A stretch of DNA of 64,000 bases from JBMOUD01 sp049319665 (GTDB taxonomy: Bacteria; Pseudomonadota; Gammaproteobacteria; Enterobacterales; Enterobacteriaceae), in NCBI RefSeq assembly GCF_049319665.1, contig NZ_JBMOUD010000007.1, forward strand, positions 62,001-126,000, in the 5' to 3' direction. Numbering within the stretch: the first letter of the stretch is position 1; each line of letters begins with the position of its first letter. A model generated the notes under the pieces. That model searched no databases. It saw nothing but the letters and a program-made list of their open reading frames with translations, and had not been told where the DNA came from. The position numbers were made by a program, and so were the translations under genes. Shown here piece after piece: positions 1 through 8,768 of this stretch.

Positions 1-1
1 A

Positions 2-130
2 GGGGAATGGCTTATTGCTAATGCATTAGGGATCCATCCATCAATCATTTGGCCAAGTCGCTACTTTGATCCCAAAACACATACATTAATTAATCGCCAA
101 ATGCGAAGTGCATCTGAAAAAAAGTCATAG
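2..130 (+). CDS. sfsB: SfsB/Nlp, Ner-like DNA-binding regulator, C-terminal part
   Basis: Only the last 42 codons lie in the window, read in the frame starting at base 2 and ending with TAG at 128-130. The peptide contains ALGIHPSIIWPSRYF and then a basic tail, which is the end of the Ner/Nlp helix-turn-helix proteins (SfsB in E. coli, about 90 residues). The family resembles the phage Mu Ner repressor and has been linked to expression of maltose genes. It converges on mdh and shares a terminator with it. The call rests on the conserved PSxIWPSRY motif alone, because the rest of the gene is outside the window. Confidence 0.75.
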   Translation, partial: GEWLIANALGIHPSIIWPSRYFDPKTHTLINRQMRSASEKKS

Positions 131-146
131 GGACTTTACTATAAAA

Positions 147-172
147 AAACCGCCAGGCATTGCTGGCGGTTT
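147..172. terminator. Bidirectional terminator between sfsB and mdh
   Basis: ACCGCCAG at 149-156 pairs with CTGGCGGT at 163-170 around a six-base loop. A-rich sequence precedes the stem and TTT follows it, so it can end transcripts from both converging genes. Confidence 0.8.
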
Positions 173-257
173 ACATTACATCGATTGCTGATACCAAATA
201 AGCGTTAATACATTCGCAACAGGTTATCTGACATCATTCAAATAGCGAATATACGCA

Positions 258-1196
258 TCAGTTATTAATAAACTGTTCGCCTAGTTGAATGTCTTTACGC
301 AATACCTCTAGCATATCGTCCAGAGATTTCTGCTCAAAAGCGCTTAAAGGGCCGATATCTTTCAGCTCTGCGATGCCATTTTTACCCAGTAAAACCGGCT
401 GTGCGAAGAAACGTGTGTATTCACCTTTTCCTTCTACATAAGCGCACTCAACAACATTACTTTCGCCTTGCAATGCACGAACCAGCGACAGGCCAAAACG
501 CGCTGCAGCCTGGCCCATCGATAATGTAGCTGACCCGCCGCCCGCTTTGGCTTCTACAACTTCAGTACCTGCATTCTGAATACGTTTGGTTAATTCAGCA
601 GCCTCTGACTCCGTAAATTTCACACCAGGAACCTGAGACAACAGAGGAAGAATCGTCACCCCTGAATGGCCACCAACGACAGGAATATCCAATTGTTCAG
701 GATGCTTACCTTTCAGTTCGGCCACAAAAGTATTAGAGCGAATTGCATCAAGGGTAGTGACACCAAAGAGTTTGTTCTTATCATAGACACCGGCCTTTTT
801 AAGTACTTCAGCAGCTATAGCCACCGTCGTATTTACCGGGTTAGTAATAATGCCGATCAAAGCTTTTGGGCTGGTTTCTGCAATTTGTTGTACCAGATTA
901 CGTACAATACCTGCGTTAACATTAAAAAGATCGGAGCGATCCATACCAGGTTTACGTGCCACTCCTGCAGAAATCAGCACGATATCAGCACCGACCAGAG
1001 CAGGTTTAGCATCTTCGCCACTAAAGCCTTTAATTTTTACGGCCGTAGGGATGTGGCTCAGATCGACAGCAACACCAGGGGTGACAGGTGCGATATCGTA
1101 CAGAGAGAGTTCAGAACCAGAAGGTAATTGGGTCTTGAGTAGAAGGGCGAGGGCTTGGCCGATACCACCGGCTGCACCTAGAACGGCAACTTTCAT
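258..1196 (-). CDS. mdh: Malate dehydrogenase (NAD)
   Basis: Converts malate to oxaloacetate with NAD in the TCA cycle, in the cytosol. The 312-residue product begins MKVAVLGAAGG, with the Rossmann glycine motif GAAGGIGQ at residues 7-14. The substrate arginines lie in GVARKPGMDRSD, and the catalytic histidine in GGHSG near residue 177. The start at 1196 gives the family's usual length and has AAGGAG a few bases upstream. Upstream in-frame codons would add 20 unrelated residues. It is transcribed divergently from argR, as in E. coli, and ends at the terminator shared with sfsB. Confidence 0.97.
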   Translation of the reverse strand: MKVAVLGAAGGIGQALALLLKTQLPSGSELSLYDIAPVTPGVAVDLSHIPTAVKIKGFSGEDAKPALVGADIVLISAGVARKPGMDRSDLFNVNAGIVRNLVQQIAETSPKALIGIITNPVNTTVAIAAEVLKKAGVYDKNKLFGVTTLDAIRSNTFVAELKGKHPEQLDIPVVGGHSGVTILPLLSQVPGVKFTESEAAELTKRIQNAGTEVVEAKAGGGSATLSMGQAAARFGLSLVRALQGESNVVECAYVEGKGEYTRFFAQPVLLGKNGIAELKDIGPLSAFEQKSLDDMLEVLRKDIQLGEQFINN

Positions 1197-1657
1197 CCTA
1201 TACTCCTTTATTATCAGTAAGTTAAATTCTTCACAACTTCTTTTGCCACATGACATTAATCAACAATAAGCACAAACACAATTACCAGATCGATAGATTG
1301 GGAGGCCACGCAGTAATTAACGCTATATGGCAGAATAACCTTGGTTTTTTCTATTAACATCAGTCGATTAATAAAGATTAATCTTCAGTGAATACATGCA
1401 GCGTAGGGATTAACCATTAATAACACTAGACCTGTTGTTGGTATTTGGACAATATCATTTTCATAACACAGCATTTACCACGCAGTGCTACCGAGATGCA
1501 TTGATTTGACATATTTATTACTTTGTTAGCATCATGATATCTTTGATAGTACTAAGATTATCATGGCATGATGCATTTTATGCGTTAATGGTTATTGCAT
1601 AAAAATTCATTAATATGCATAATCATACTAATAATGTCATGATCCTACGGGTGTAAA
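1197..1657. other. mdh-argR divergent intergenic region
   Basis: These 461 AT-rich bases separate two divergent genes and must hold both promoters. Besides the probable ARG boxes next to argR, I see no gene. Short open frames entering from the mdh side have no ribosome binding site or recognisable product. Confidence 0.6.
1594..1631 (+). promoter_or_regulatory. Probable tandem ARG boxes of argR
   Basis: TGCATAAAAATTCA at 1596-1609 matches the ARG-box core TGAATwwwwATTCA except for one base. A weaker copy, TGCATAATCATACT, starts 20 bases later at 1616. Paired 18-base boxes two or three bases apart are the known ArgR hexamer target, and argR is autoregulated in E. coli. The position 27-64 bases before the argR start fits such a control. 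The second box is poor, so this is a pattern match. Confidence 0.55.
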
Positions 1658-2128
1658 ATGCGCAATCCTGCTAAACAGGAAGATCTAATTAAAGCGTTTA
1701 AAGCGCTGTTAAAAGAAGAGAAATTTAGTTCTCAAGGTGAGATTGTTATTGCATTGCAAGATGAAGGCTTTGAAAACATCAATCAATCAAAAGTCTCTCG
1801 TATGCTCACTAAATTTGGTGCAGTACGCACGCGCAACGCTAAAATGGAAATGGTGTACTGCTTACCAGCTGAAATTGGTGTACCGACAACAACTAGCCCG
1901 CTGAAAAATCTGGTCTTGGATATTGATTATAACGAATCGGTCGTCGTTATTCGTACCAGTCCAGGAGCCGCACAGCTGATCGCACGACTGCTTGACTCAT
2001 TAGGTAAATCCGAGGGGATTCTAGGTAGTATCGCTGGTGATGACACTATTTTCAGTACACCTGCACGTGGCTTTAGTGTCAAACAGTTGTATGAAGCTAT
2101 TTTGGGTCTGTTTGAACAAGAGCTGTAA
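1658..2128 (+). CDS. argR: Arginine repressor ArgR
   Basis: Arginine-dependent hexameric repressor of arginine biosynthesis genes, also an accessory factor in cer-type recombination. At 156 residues it has the E. coli length. The N-terminal winged helix-turn-helix carries SKVSRMLTKFGAVRTRN around residues 44-60. The C-terminal hexamerisation and arginine-binding domain carries VVIRTSPGAAQLIARLLD and GSIAGDDTIF, where the GDD aspartates bind arginine. A GTG-rich leader with the sequence ACGGGTG precedes the ATG. It is probably autoregulated through the ARG-like boxes just upstream. Confidence 0.97.
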   Translation: MRNPAKQEDLIKAFKALLKEEKFSSQGEIVIALQDEGFENINQSKVSRMLTKFGAVRTRNAKMEMVYCLPAEIGVPTTTSPLKNLVLDIDYNESVVVIRTSPGAAQLIARLLDSLGKSEGILGSIAGDDTIFSTPARGFSVKQLYEAILGLFEQEL

Positions 2129-2219
2129 TATCGACGCTTGCTTCACCTGTCTACTTTCGACCTAAAACAATCACCACTATCCCTGCCGCGAATGCGGCAA
2201 GATATGAGTGTTCCTGCTT

Positions 2220-2252
2220 GGATTTATTCGTAAATCCGCTCATCTTTTATTT
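2220..2252 (+). terminator. Probable argR terminator
   Basis: GGATTTA at 2220-2226 and TAAATCC at 2231-2237 pair around a TTCG tetraloop, and T-rich sequence follows. A second GC-rich hairpin lies just before it: TGCCGC at 2184-2189, GCGGCA at 2194-2199. The remaining bases to 2615 are very AT-rich and show no gene; they presumably contain the promoter of the next gene. Confidence 0.5.
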
Positions 2253-2615
2253 ATTTACCATAAATAATGTTTTTAGAGATTCTGACAATCCTACTAAACA
2301 GGTAAAAATTCCCCCTGCGCTCCACCACGATTACAAATCGCTCACATTTTTGATGTCAATAGCATGACAGCCTGCAACATATCGCACTTTTCGCAAAAAA
2401 ACTCTAATCCATTGATTAATTAAAACTTACCGCATAAAAGAACAAATAATAATCGATTTTTATTCTTTAAGATTATAAAAAATTCAATTTCTCAAATTTA
2501 AAACCGCAAAAAACTATTAGCAAACTATTAATAATCATGATTAGTAGATGTATACTCATTTCCGTGATGCAAGTCACATGATGTATCGACAGATAATAAA
2601 ATAGATGACGAGGCA

Positions 2616-2882
2616 ATGATGAACATTAAAACTACAATTTCCGCATTAAGCATTCTTTCCGTGCTTTCTTTTAGTGCTTTTTCAGCACAACCAATCAACC
2701 AAAATCAGGCTCAAAATCTTCAGCCGATTGGGGTAATCAATGTAAGCGGTATTAACGGCACCCCTTCTGATATTCGTCAGGCTCTTTCAGATAAAGCAGA
2801 CGCACAAGGTGCTAAAACGTTTCGTGTGATTGAAGTTCGCCAGGAAGGGAATTACCACGCAACGGCTGAAATTTACCAATAA
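2616..2882 (+). CDS. YhcN/BhsA-family (DUF1471) periplasmic stress protein, copy 1
   Basis: A small exported protein of 88 residues. The N-terminus, with hydrophobic segment ISALSILSVLSFSAFSA at about residues 9-25, is a signal peptide. The rest is one DUF1471 domain with the family signature IGVINVSGINGTPSDIRQALSDKA. E. coli argR is likewise followed by yhcN, whose product is tied to acid, peroxide and biofilm responses; the molecular function is unknown. Two adjacent ATG codons could start it, and GAGG upstream serves either. It is the first of two tandem paralogues. Confidence 0.85.
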   Translation: MMNIKTTISALSILSVLSFSAFSAQPINQNQAQNLQPIGVINVSGINGTPSDIRQALSDKADAQGAKTFRVIEVRQEGNYHATAEIYQ

Positions 2883-3096
2883 GCCTGAAAAGGCTGGCCA
2901 TCGTTTGGCAATAAAGTAGGCAACGGAAGTAAGGCGAAATCAAACATGATGACTTCGCTAAAAGACGGATTTATCGCTGTAGCAACTCAAATTTCGACAC
3001 GCAAAAATGCTTTGCGTTGTTGTTAAGACAGACCTGATGAATCCCAATATCAACGGCTGCAAAAAATTGCGCCAATGAAAAAATCAGGAATATATT

Positions 3097-3360
3097 ATGA
3101 AAACTATCTCAACACTTGTCACTGCCAGTATTCTTGCTGCACTGTCTTTCGGTGCCTCTGCCGCGACAATGGTTAGCGCAGAACAGGCTGCTGACATGCA
3201 GTCAATAGGTACCATCAGCGTAAGTGGTATTGATGGTGTGCCGAGCGACATTAATCGTCAGCTTTCAGACAAAGCAGACAGTGCCGGCGCAAAATCTTTC
3301 CATATCATCGAAGCACATAATGACGGTAGCTATCACGTTACTGCAGAATTATTTAACTGA
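3097..3360 (+). CDS. YhcN/BhsA-family (DUF1471) periplasmic stress protein, copy 2
   Basis: An 87-residue exported protein with a signal peptide (hydrophobic stretch ending FGASAA near residue 23) and one DUF1471 domain. The mature part matches the upstream neighbour at 31 of 54 aligned positions by my count, including VSGI, PSDI, LSDKAD and GAK. The two genes therefore look like an old tandem duplication. 214 bases separate them, enough for separate promoters. Function is inferred only from the family: stress-induced periplasmic proteins of unknown mechanism. Confidence 0.85.
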   Translation: MKTISTLVTASILAALSFGASAATMVSAEQAADMQSIGTISVSGIDGVPSDINRQLSDKADSAGAKSFHIIEAHNDGSYHVTAELFN

Positions 3361-3466
3361 TTTTCCGTACAAGATCAGTTCACCCTATGTTTACTTCCCC
3401 TGCTGACGCAAAGTAAACATGCAACGCTGTTAGATCACCCTCGTCGTGCTGTCTGGCGACACTTTT

Positions 3467-3498
3467 AGCTCTCGTGAAACTCACGGGAGCTTTTTTTG
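3467..3498 (+). terminator. Terminator after the second yhcN-like gene
   Basis: AGCTCTCGTGA at 3467-3477 pairs with TCACGGGAGCT at 3481-3491, with one G-T pair and a three-base loop, followed by seven T. An additional hairpin without a T run (3508-3538) lies between it and the end of mpl. Confidence 0.9.
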
Positions 3499-3566
3499 TT
3501 GCCGCATTTCAGGACATGGAATGAATCCATGCCCTGAAAGTACAAGCAATAAAGGGAAAAGACAGA

Positions 3567-4946
3567 TTATTTCTGCTCGACCAAACGAGACTTCACGTCT
3601 AACGCAGCTAATAATTTATTATGTATCCCGCCAAAACCGCCGTTGCTCATGACCAGAATATGGTCGCCAGGCTGAACAGTCTTAACAATCATCTCCACCA
3701 GCGTGTCAACATCTGCACTCCAATGAGCGGGTTGTACGCAGTGTTCAGCCACTTCGGCAACTTGCCATGGAATATGTTGCGGCTGTAAAAGGAATACCTC
3801 GTCGGCCCGACCCAGTGAAGGAGCAAGTTCATTTTTGCTCAATCCCATTTTCATAGTATTAGAGCGCGGCTCAAGTACGGCGATGATCTTCGCTGTCCCG
3901 CCAACTTTGCTACGTAAGGCCGCAAGCGTAGCCAGAATTGCCGTTGGATGGTGAGCAAAGTCATCATAGACGCTAACACCGAAAGCTTCGCCACGAAGCT
4001 CCAAGCGACGACGAGCGTTAATAAAACTCTTCAGCGCTCTACAGGCATCTTCAGGTTTGACGCCAACGTGGCGAGCAGCGGCAATGGCCATCAATGCATT
4101 ATGCATATTGTGCTCACCGACCAGCAACCAGTTCACTTCTCCGACGACTTCACCATCCAGCAAAACGCTGAAGGTGCTGGCATCGGTCGAGACCTTTTTT
4201 GCATCCCATGTGCAACCGTCGCCGGTGAACTCCTGCTCGCTCCAGCAGCCCATCGCCATTACTTGCTTGAGCGGCGTATCGTTCTCAGGGAGGATAATTT
4301 TCCCTTGTCCCGGTACCAGACGAACCAAATGGTGGAACTGTTTTTGGATAGCTTTCAGATCATCGAAGATATCGGCATGGTCGAACTCGAGGTTATTCAG
4401 TACCAGCGTGCGCGGGCTGTAATGGACAAATTTAGAGCGCTTATCAAAAAATGCACAATCGTATTCGTCTGCTTCAATCACCATGAATGGGCTATTGCCC
4501 AGACGCGCTGAAACCTCAAAATTACCGGGAACTCCACCGATGACATAACCCGGTTCGTAGCCACAGGATTCGAGGATCCAAGTCACCATACCAGCCGTGG
4601 TTGTCTTACCGTGAGTCCCTGCCACCGCAATGACCCAACGTCCAGGTAATACATGGTCATGTAACCACTGCGGACCAGAAACATAAGGAATACCTTTTTC
4701 CAGTACCGCTTCAACACAAGGATTTCCCCGCGTCATCGCATTACCGATGATCACCAGATCAGGTTGAGGCTCCAACTGAATAGGATCGTATCCTTTAATC
4801 AGCTCAATGCCTTGGCTTTCCAGCTGCGTACTCATCGGAGGATAAACGTTGTCGTCCGAACCGGTAACCTGATGTCCCTGCGAACGAGCCAGCATAGCCA
4901 GGCCGCCCATAAACGTGCCGCAAATCCCAAGAATATGAATGCGCAT
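3567..4946 (-). CDS. mpl: UDP-N-acetylmuramate:L-alanyl-gamma-D-glutamyl-meso-diaminopimelate ligase
   Basis: Recycles murein tripeptide by joining it to UDP-MurNAc in the cytosol, using ATP. The 459-residue product opens MRIHILGICGTFMGGLAMLA, the Mur-ligase N-terminal nucleotide fold. The ATP loop GTHGKTTTAG lies near residues 110-119, with EADEYDCAFFD and NLEFDHADIF in the central domain. FINARRRLELRG, VYDDFAHHPTA and LEPRSNTMKMG lie towards the C-terminus. The length matches E. coli Mpl. It is divergent from fbp, also its E. coli neighbour. Confidence 0.97.
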   Translation of the reverse strand: MRIHILGICGTFMGGLAMLARSQGHQVTGSDDNVYPPMSTQLESQGIELIKGYDPIQLEPQPDLVIIGNAMTRGNPCVEAVLEKGIPYVSGPQWLHDHVLPGRWVIAVAGTHGKTTTAGMVTWILESCGYEPGYVIGGVPGNFEVSARLGNSPFMVIEADEYDCAFFDKRSKFVHYSPRTLVLNNLEFDHADIFDDLKAIQKQFHHLVRLVPGQGKIILPENDTPLKQVMAMGCWSEQEFTGDGCTWDAKKVSTDASTFSVLLDGEVVGEVNWLLVGEHNMHNALMAIAAARHVGVKPEDACRALKSFINARRRLELRGEAFGVSVYDDFAHHPTAILATLAALRSKVGGTAKIIAVLEPRSNTMKMGLSKNELAPSLGRADEVFLLQPQHIPWQVAEVAEHCVQPAHWSADVDTLVEMIVKTVQPGDHILVMSNGGFGGIHNKLLAALDVKSRLVEQK

Positions 4947-5114
4947 AAATTTTCCATTAGTGCCTTTAAGTCAGCCGCTATTCTAACGCTGAGAATCCCT
5001 CAGAAGAAATGGATTTGCCTATCAACCACCCATATATTTGGGATAAACTGAAAAAGCTCCTGTAATAGATTTCTAACAAACCCGTTACCCATCCTACGAA
5101 CCAGGGACAGTGTC

Positions 5115-6119
5115 ATGAAAACGCTAGGCGAATTCATCGTTGAAAAACAACAAGATTTCCCACACGCTACCGGCGAACTGACTGCATTACTCTCCGCAAT
5201 AAAACTCGGTGCCAAAATTATTCACCGCGATATCAACAAAGCAGGTCTGGTTGATATTCTCGGGGCAAGTGGCGCTGAAAATATTCAAGGCGAAGTGCAG
5301 ATGAAGCTCGATCTGTATGCCAATGAAAAATTGAAAGCAGCGATGAAAGCTCGTGGTCAGATCGCAGGTATTGCGTCTGAAGAAGAAGATGAAATTGTTA
5401 TTTTCGACGGCGATCGTGCAGAAAATGCCAAATATGTCATTCTGATGGACCCGCTAGATGGCTCTTCCAACATCGACGTTAACGTGTCAGTTGGTACCAT
5501 CTTCTCTATTTACAGCCGTACTACCCCTATCGGCCAGCCGGTAACGGAAGCTGACTTCCTACAACCGGGGCATCGTCAGGTTGCAGCAGGTTATGTCGTT
5601 TATGGCTCCTCTACTATGTTGGTTTATACCACCGGTGCAGGCGTTCATGCGTTTACCTACGATCCTTCTCTCGGGGTCTTCTGCCTCTCCCATGAGAAAG
5701 TTAAATTCCCGGCTAAAGGCAATATGTATTCAATCAACGAAGGTAACTACATCAAGTTCCCAGTTGGCGTGAAAAAATACATCAAATATTGCCAGGAGCA
5801 GGATGCGGCGACGCAACGTCCTTACACTTCTCGCTACATTGGCTCTCTGGTAGCCGATTTCCACCGTAACCTGCTTAAAGGCGGGATTTACATTTACCCA
5901 AGTACCGCCAGCCATCCTCAAGGTAAGCTGCGTCTACTGTATGAATGTAATCCAATGGCATTCCTGGCCGAACAAGCAGGCGGTAAAGCCAGCGATGGTA
6001 AAAATCGTATTCTAGATATTATTCCGCAGAAACTGCACGAACGTGCACCGTTCTTCGTGGGCAATAGCTCAATGGTTGAAGATGCAGAGCGTTTTATCCG
6101 CGAATTCCCAGACGAGTAA
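5115..6119 (+). CDS. fbp: Fructose-1,6-bisphosphatase class I
   Basis: Hydrolyses fructose 1,6-bisphosphate to fructose 6-phosphate in gluconeogenesis. It has 334 residues, like the class I enzyme. The metal and phosphate motif DPLDGSSNIDVNVSVGTIF begins near residue 112, preceded by the acidic SEEEDE that supplies metal ligands. The C-terminal part has GKLRLLYECNPMAFLAEQAGG, the usual substrate-pocket sequence. The ATG at 5115 has AGGGACAG upstream. A strong terminator shared with the converging chemoreceptor gene follows. Confidence 0.97.
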   Translation: MKTLGEFIVEKQQDFPHATGELTALLSAIKLGAKIIHRDINKAGLVDILGASGAENIQGEVQMKLDLYANEKLKAAMKARGQIAGIASEEEDEIVIFDGDRAENAKYVILMDPLDGSSNIDVNVSVGTIFSIYSRTTPIGQPVTEADFLQPGHRQVAAGYVVYGSSTMLVYTTGAGVHAFTYDPSLGVFCLSHEKVKFPAKGNMYSINEGNYIKFPVGVKKYIKYCQEQDAATQRPYTSRYIGSLVADFHRNLLKGGIYIYPSTASHPQGKLRLLYECNPMAFLAEQAGGKASDGKNRILDIIPQKLHERAPFFVGNSSMVEDAERFIREFPDE

Positions 6120-6176
6120 AATCTAAGACGTTAGCCTCGCAAAGCTGACTGACGTGATAACGATTAGCTTAATAAT

Positions 6177-6201
6177 AAGGCAGCCACTGGCTGCCTTTTT
6201 T
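6177..6201. terminator. Bidirectional terminator between fbp and the chemoreceptor gene
   Basis: AAGGCAGCC at 6177-6185 pairs with GGCTGCCTT at 6189-6197 around ACT, with a T run after it and an A/T-rich flank before it. Confidence 0.9.
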
Positions 6202-6213
6202 CACTTTAGCGCA

Positions 6214-7812
6214 TCAATTTAAACGCAGTAATTCCTGGGGTTGCGAAAATCCTTGATGATCCAGTTTAAATACCGCAACGGTCTGCGCTAGCCGCTGTGC
6301 TTGCTCTTCCAACGAACGCATAGCCGCTGCGCCCTGCTCGACCAACGCTGCATTCTGTTGCGCCACTTGGTCCATCTGAGTAATGGCGACATTAACTTGC
6401 TCAATACCGTGTGTCTGTTCGGTCGTCGCAATAGTGATTTCACTCATCAAGCTGGTGACTCGTCGTACTTCACGAGCGATCTCCCCCATGGTTTCCGCCG
6501 CTGATTTGACCATCGCTTCGCCTTCTACGATGCGGTTGTCAGAATCAACAATCAGCTCTTTAATTTCTTTCGCTGATTGCGCACTACGCTGTGCGAGGTT
6601 ACGAACCTCTCCGGCGACAACGGCAAAACCTCGGCCTTGCTCCCCTGCCCGCGCTGCTTCAACGGCGGCGTTAAGCGCCAAGATATTAGTTTGGAAGGCG
6701 ATACCATCAATCACCGAAATAATGTCACCAATGCGCGAAGAACTTTCAGTAATCGCCTGCATCTTGTTCATGACCTGATTGACTACCTCACTGCCTTTAT
6801 CGGCAATAGTAGAAACATTTTTCGCTAACTGACTGGCTTGTTCGGAGTTCATGGCGTTCATTTTCACCGTAGAAGTTAACTGCTCCATACTCGCGGCAGT
6901 TTCTTCCAGTGAAGCGGCAGATTCGTCAGTCCTCTGAGCCAAATTAGCATTACCGGCCGATAATTCCCGCGCACCTACGTCAATTTGATTGCCCGCTTCA
7001 CGGACTTGTACCATCGAAAGCGATAGCGCGTTTTGCATTTTATTCAGTGCTTTCGCCAGACGTCCCATCTCATTATTACCGGAATCATCAATCTGGTGAG
7101 TCAAATCACCTTCAGCAATAAACTCAAGCTGAGAAATGGACTCATCTAACGGGCTAATGATAATTTTGCGTAATGCAAACCATGACAAGATAGTGATAAT
7201 CAGTGAAGCAACGAAAGAGATGATAATAATGGTCAATTGCAAGCGGGAAGCGCTATCAGCGGCATCAGTACTGAGCTGCGCTCTCTTTTCAGCATACTGG
7301 CGGAATTGCTCTAACGCCTTGTCGTAGGCGTTGCTGTAGCGGTCCATTTTCTTTTCTAAGATATCGTAATAAATATCGGTACTTTGCGCTTTGATAGCCG
7401 CGACAGCAGGCTCTAACGCTTCTTTTCTATAAGCTTGATAAGTTTCCGCAACGGCTTTGGTTAATGCTCTTCCTTCATCATTACCATCATCAATAGCAAG
7501 AAAGATAGCCAATTCCTGACTGGATTTTTGCAGGTAGTTTTGAATGCGATCGCAGGTTTTCGTCGAGTCATCTAACATACCGATTTCTAACTCATGAACC
7601 GCGACGGCGCTAGCGGTGCGGGCACGCAGCGAGAAAATATAGCTATCGGAAAGCGAACCTAACTCCTGATTCTGCATACGATTAATCTTCTGCAACGATG
7701 CCGCTCCGTTGCTAATCGCCTGACCCCCAATCACGCTGACAAGTAACTGAATTAATATCATTACCACTAACAAGGCGATCAATCCCGCCTTCACACTCAT
7801 CTTTTTTAACAT
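6214..7812 (-). CDS. Methyl-accepting chemotaxis protein, Tar/Tsr architecture
   Basis: A 532-residue inner-membrane chemoreceptor. The N-terminal membrane segment is at about residues 9-31, followed by a periplasmic four-helix ligand domain to about 190. The second membrane segment spans about 192-213, then a HAMP domain to about 266. The signalling coiled coil carries the invariant hairpin tip GIAFQTNILALNAAVEAARAG near 370-390. The ligand is not predictable from sequence. The C-terminus ends QPQELLRLN and has no NWETF-type pentapeptide, so it should lack the CheR/CheB tether of high-abundance receptors. A sigma-28 promoter lies 73 bases upstream. E. coli has no receptor at this place, between fbp and ppa. 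Confidence 0.95.
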   Translation of the reverse strand: MLKKMSVKAGLIALLVVMILIQLLVSVIGGQAISNGAASLQKINRMQNQELGSLSDSYIFSLRARTASAVAVHELEIGMLDDSTKTCDRIQNYLQKSSQELAIFLAIDDGNDEGRALTKAVAETYQAYRKEALEPAVAAIKAQSTDIYYDILEKKMDRYSNAYDKALEQFRQYAEKRAQLSTDAADSASRLQLTIIIISFVASLIITILSWFALRKIIISPLDESISQLEFIAEGDLTHQIDDSGNNEMGRLAKALNKMQNALSLSMVQVREAGNQIDVGARELSAGNANLAQRTDESAASLEETAASMEQLTSTVKMNAMNSEQASQLAKNVSTIADKGSEVVNQVMNKMQAITESSSRIGDIISVIDGIAFQTNILALNAAVEAARAGEQGRGFAVVAGEVRNLAQRSAQSAKEIKELIVDSDNRIVEGEAMVKSAAETMGEIAREVRRVTSLMSEITIATTEQTHGIEQVNVAITQMDQVAQQNAALVEQGAAAMRSLEEQAQRLAQTVAVFKLDHQGFSQPQELLRLN

Positions 7813-7884
7813 ACTCTGTTATCCGGCTATTTAGTCAATCTAGGAAAGAAAAGGCCGCTTTTTATTATTTTTAAGCGTTAGATA

Positions 7885-7911
7885 TTATCGGCATAGCCCT
7901 TTCATTCTTGA
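7885..7911 (-). promoter_or_regulatory. Sigma-28 (FliA) promoter of the chemoreceptor gene
   Basis: On the minus strand the -10 element GCCGATAA (7892-7885) is identical to the flagellar sigma consensus. Eleven bases upstream, TCAAGAAT (7911-7904) matches the -35 TAAAGTTT at five of eight positions. The spacing is the canonical 11 and it points at the receptor start, so the gene is probably in the late flagellar regulon. Confidence 0.75.
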
Positions 7912-8069
7912 GATGAACGGCCATTACAGGGGATTCCGCGATAATGGTGAAAATCGCAGCAGTTTATAAGGATAACGACTAATCATAACTGAGTATCCCA
8001 GCCGATCATTCCAAAGAATTTTGCTATCGTTCAAAGATGGAAAAGGCAGGAATTCGTGACGGAGTTGGC

Positions 8070-8075
8070 TATAAT
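8070..8075 (+). promoter_or_regulatory. Possible -10 element of ppa
   Basis: A perfect TATAAT lies about 40 bases before the ppa start. No good -35 is visible at the usual spacing, so the promoter call is tentative. The rest of the 303-base gap back to the chemoreceptor start holds no gene. Confidence 0.4.
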
Positions 8076-8115
8076 GTGCGGCACTCCATTCCTAGAAGAC
8101 TAAAGGGAAATAACG

Positions 8116-8646
8116 ATGAGCTTACTGAATGTACCGGCTGGCAAAGATTTGCCAGAAGATATCTATGTTGTGATTGAGATCCCAGCTAACGCCGATCCGA
8201 TCAAATATGAAGTTGATAAAGATACGGGCGCACTGTTCGTTGACCGTTTCATGTCAACCACCATGTTCTACCCATGTAACTACGGTTATGTGAACCACAC
8301 TCTGTCTTTGGATGGGGATCCGGTTGATGTGTTGGTACCAACTCCATACCCACTGCAACCAGGCTCAGTCATTCGTTGCCGTCCAGTTGGCGTACTGAAA
8401 ATGACCGACGAATCAGGTGAAGATGCGAAAGTTATCGCTGTTCCTCACACCAAACTGAGCAAAGAGTACGATCACATTAAAGATGTGAACGACCTGCCAG
8501 AATTGTTGCGTGGACAAATCACTCACTTCTTCGAGCAATACAAAGCGCTGGAAAAAGGTAAGTGGGTTAAAGTTGAAGGCTGGGAAGACGCAGCAGCAGC
8601 TAAAAAAGAGATCGTTGACTCTTTCGAGCGCGCAAAAAACAAGTAA
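8116..8646 (+). CDS. ppa: Inorganic pyrophosphatase, type I
   Basis: Soluble essential enzyme that splits pyrophosphate to phosphate, driving biosynthetic reactions. The 176 residues equal the E. coli length. The metal-binding signature DGDPVDVLV lies near residues 66-74, with DESGEDAKVIAV near 96-107 and the YGYVNHT motif upstream. AAGGGAAATAACG precedes the ATG. The gene stands alone with its own terminator. Confidence 0.98.
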   Translation: MSLLNVPAGKDLPEDIYVVIEIPANADPIKYEVDKDTGALFVDRFMSTTMFYPCNYGYVNHTLSLDGDPVDVLVPTPYPLQPGSVIRCRPVGVLKMTDESGEDAKVIAVPHTKLSKEYDHIKDVNDLPELLRGQITHFFEQYKALEKGKWVKVEGWEDAAAAKKEIVDSFERAKNK

Positions 8647-8679
8647 GCCTTGTTGATGCCCGACTAAAGTGATCCACGT

Positions 8680-8712
8680 AAAAAAACACCGCCTTATTGG
8701 CGGTGTTTTTTT
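8680..8712. terminator. Terminator after ppa
   Basis: AACACCGCC at 8685-8693 pairs with GGCGGTGTT at 8699-8707 around TTATT. An A run precedes and a T run follows, so it may work in both directions, for ppa and for ytfP. Confidence 0.92.
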
Positions 8713-8768
8713 ATAAATCGACCCTGGTAGATCTTCGCTGCAGCTTTCCTGCCACTTAGCGTATTTTC

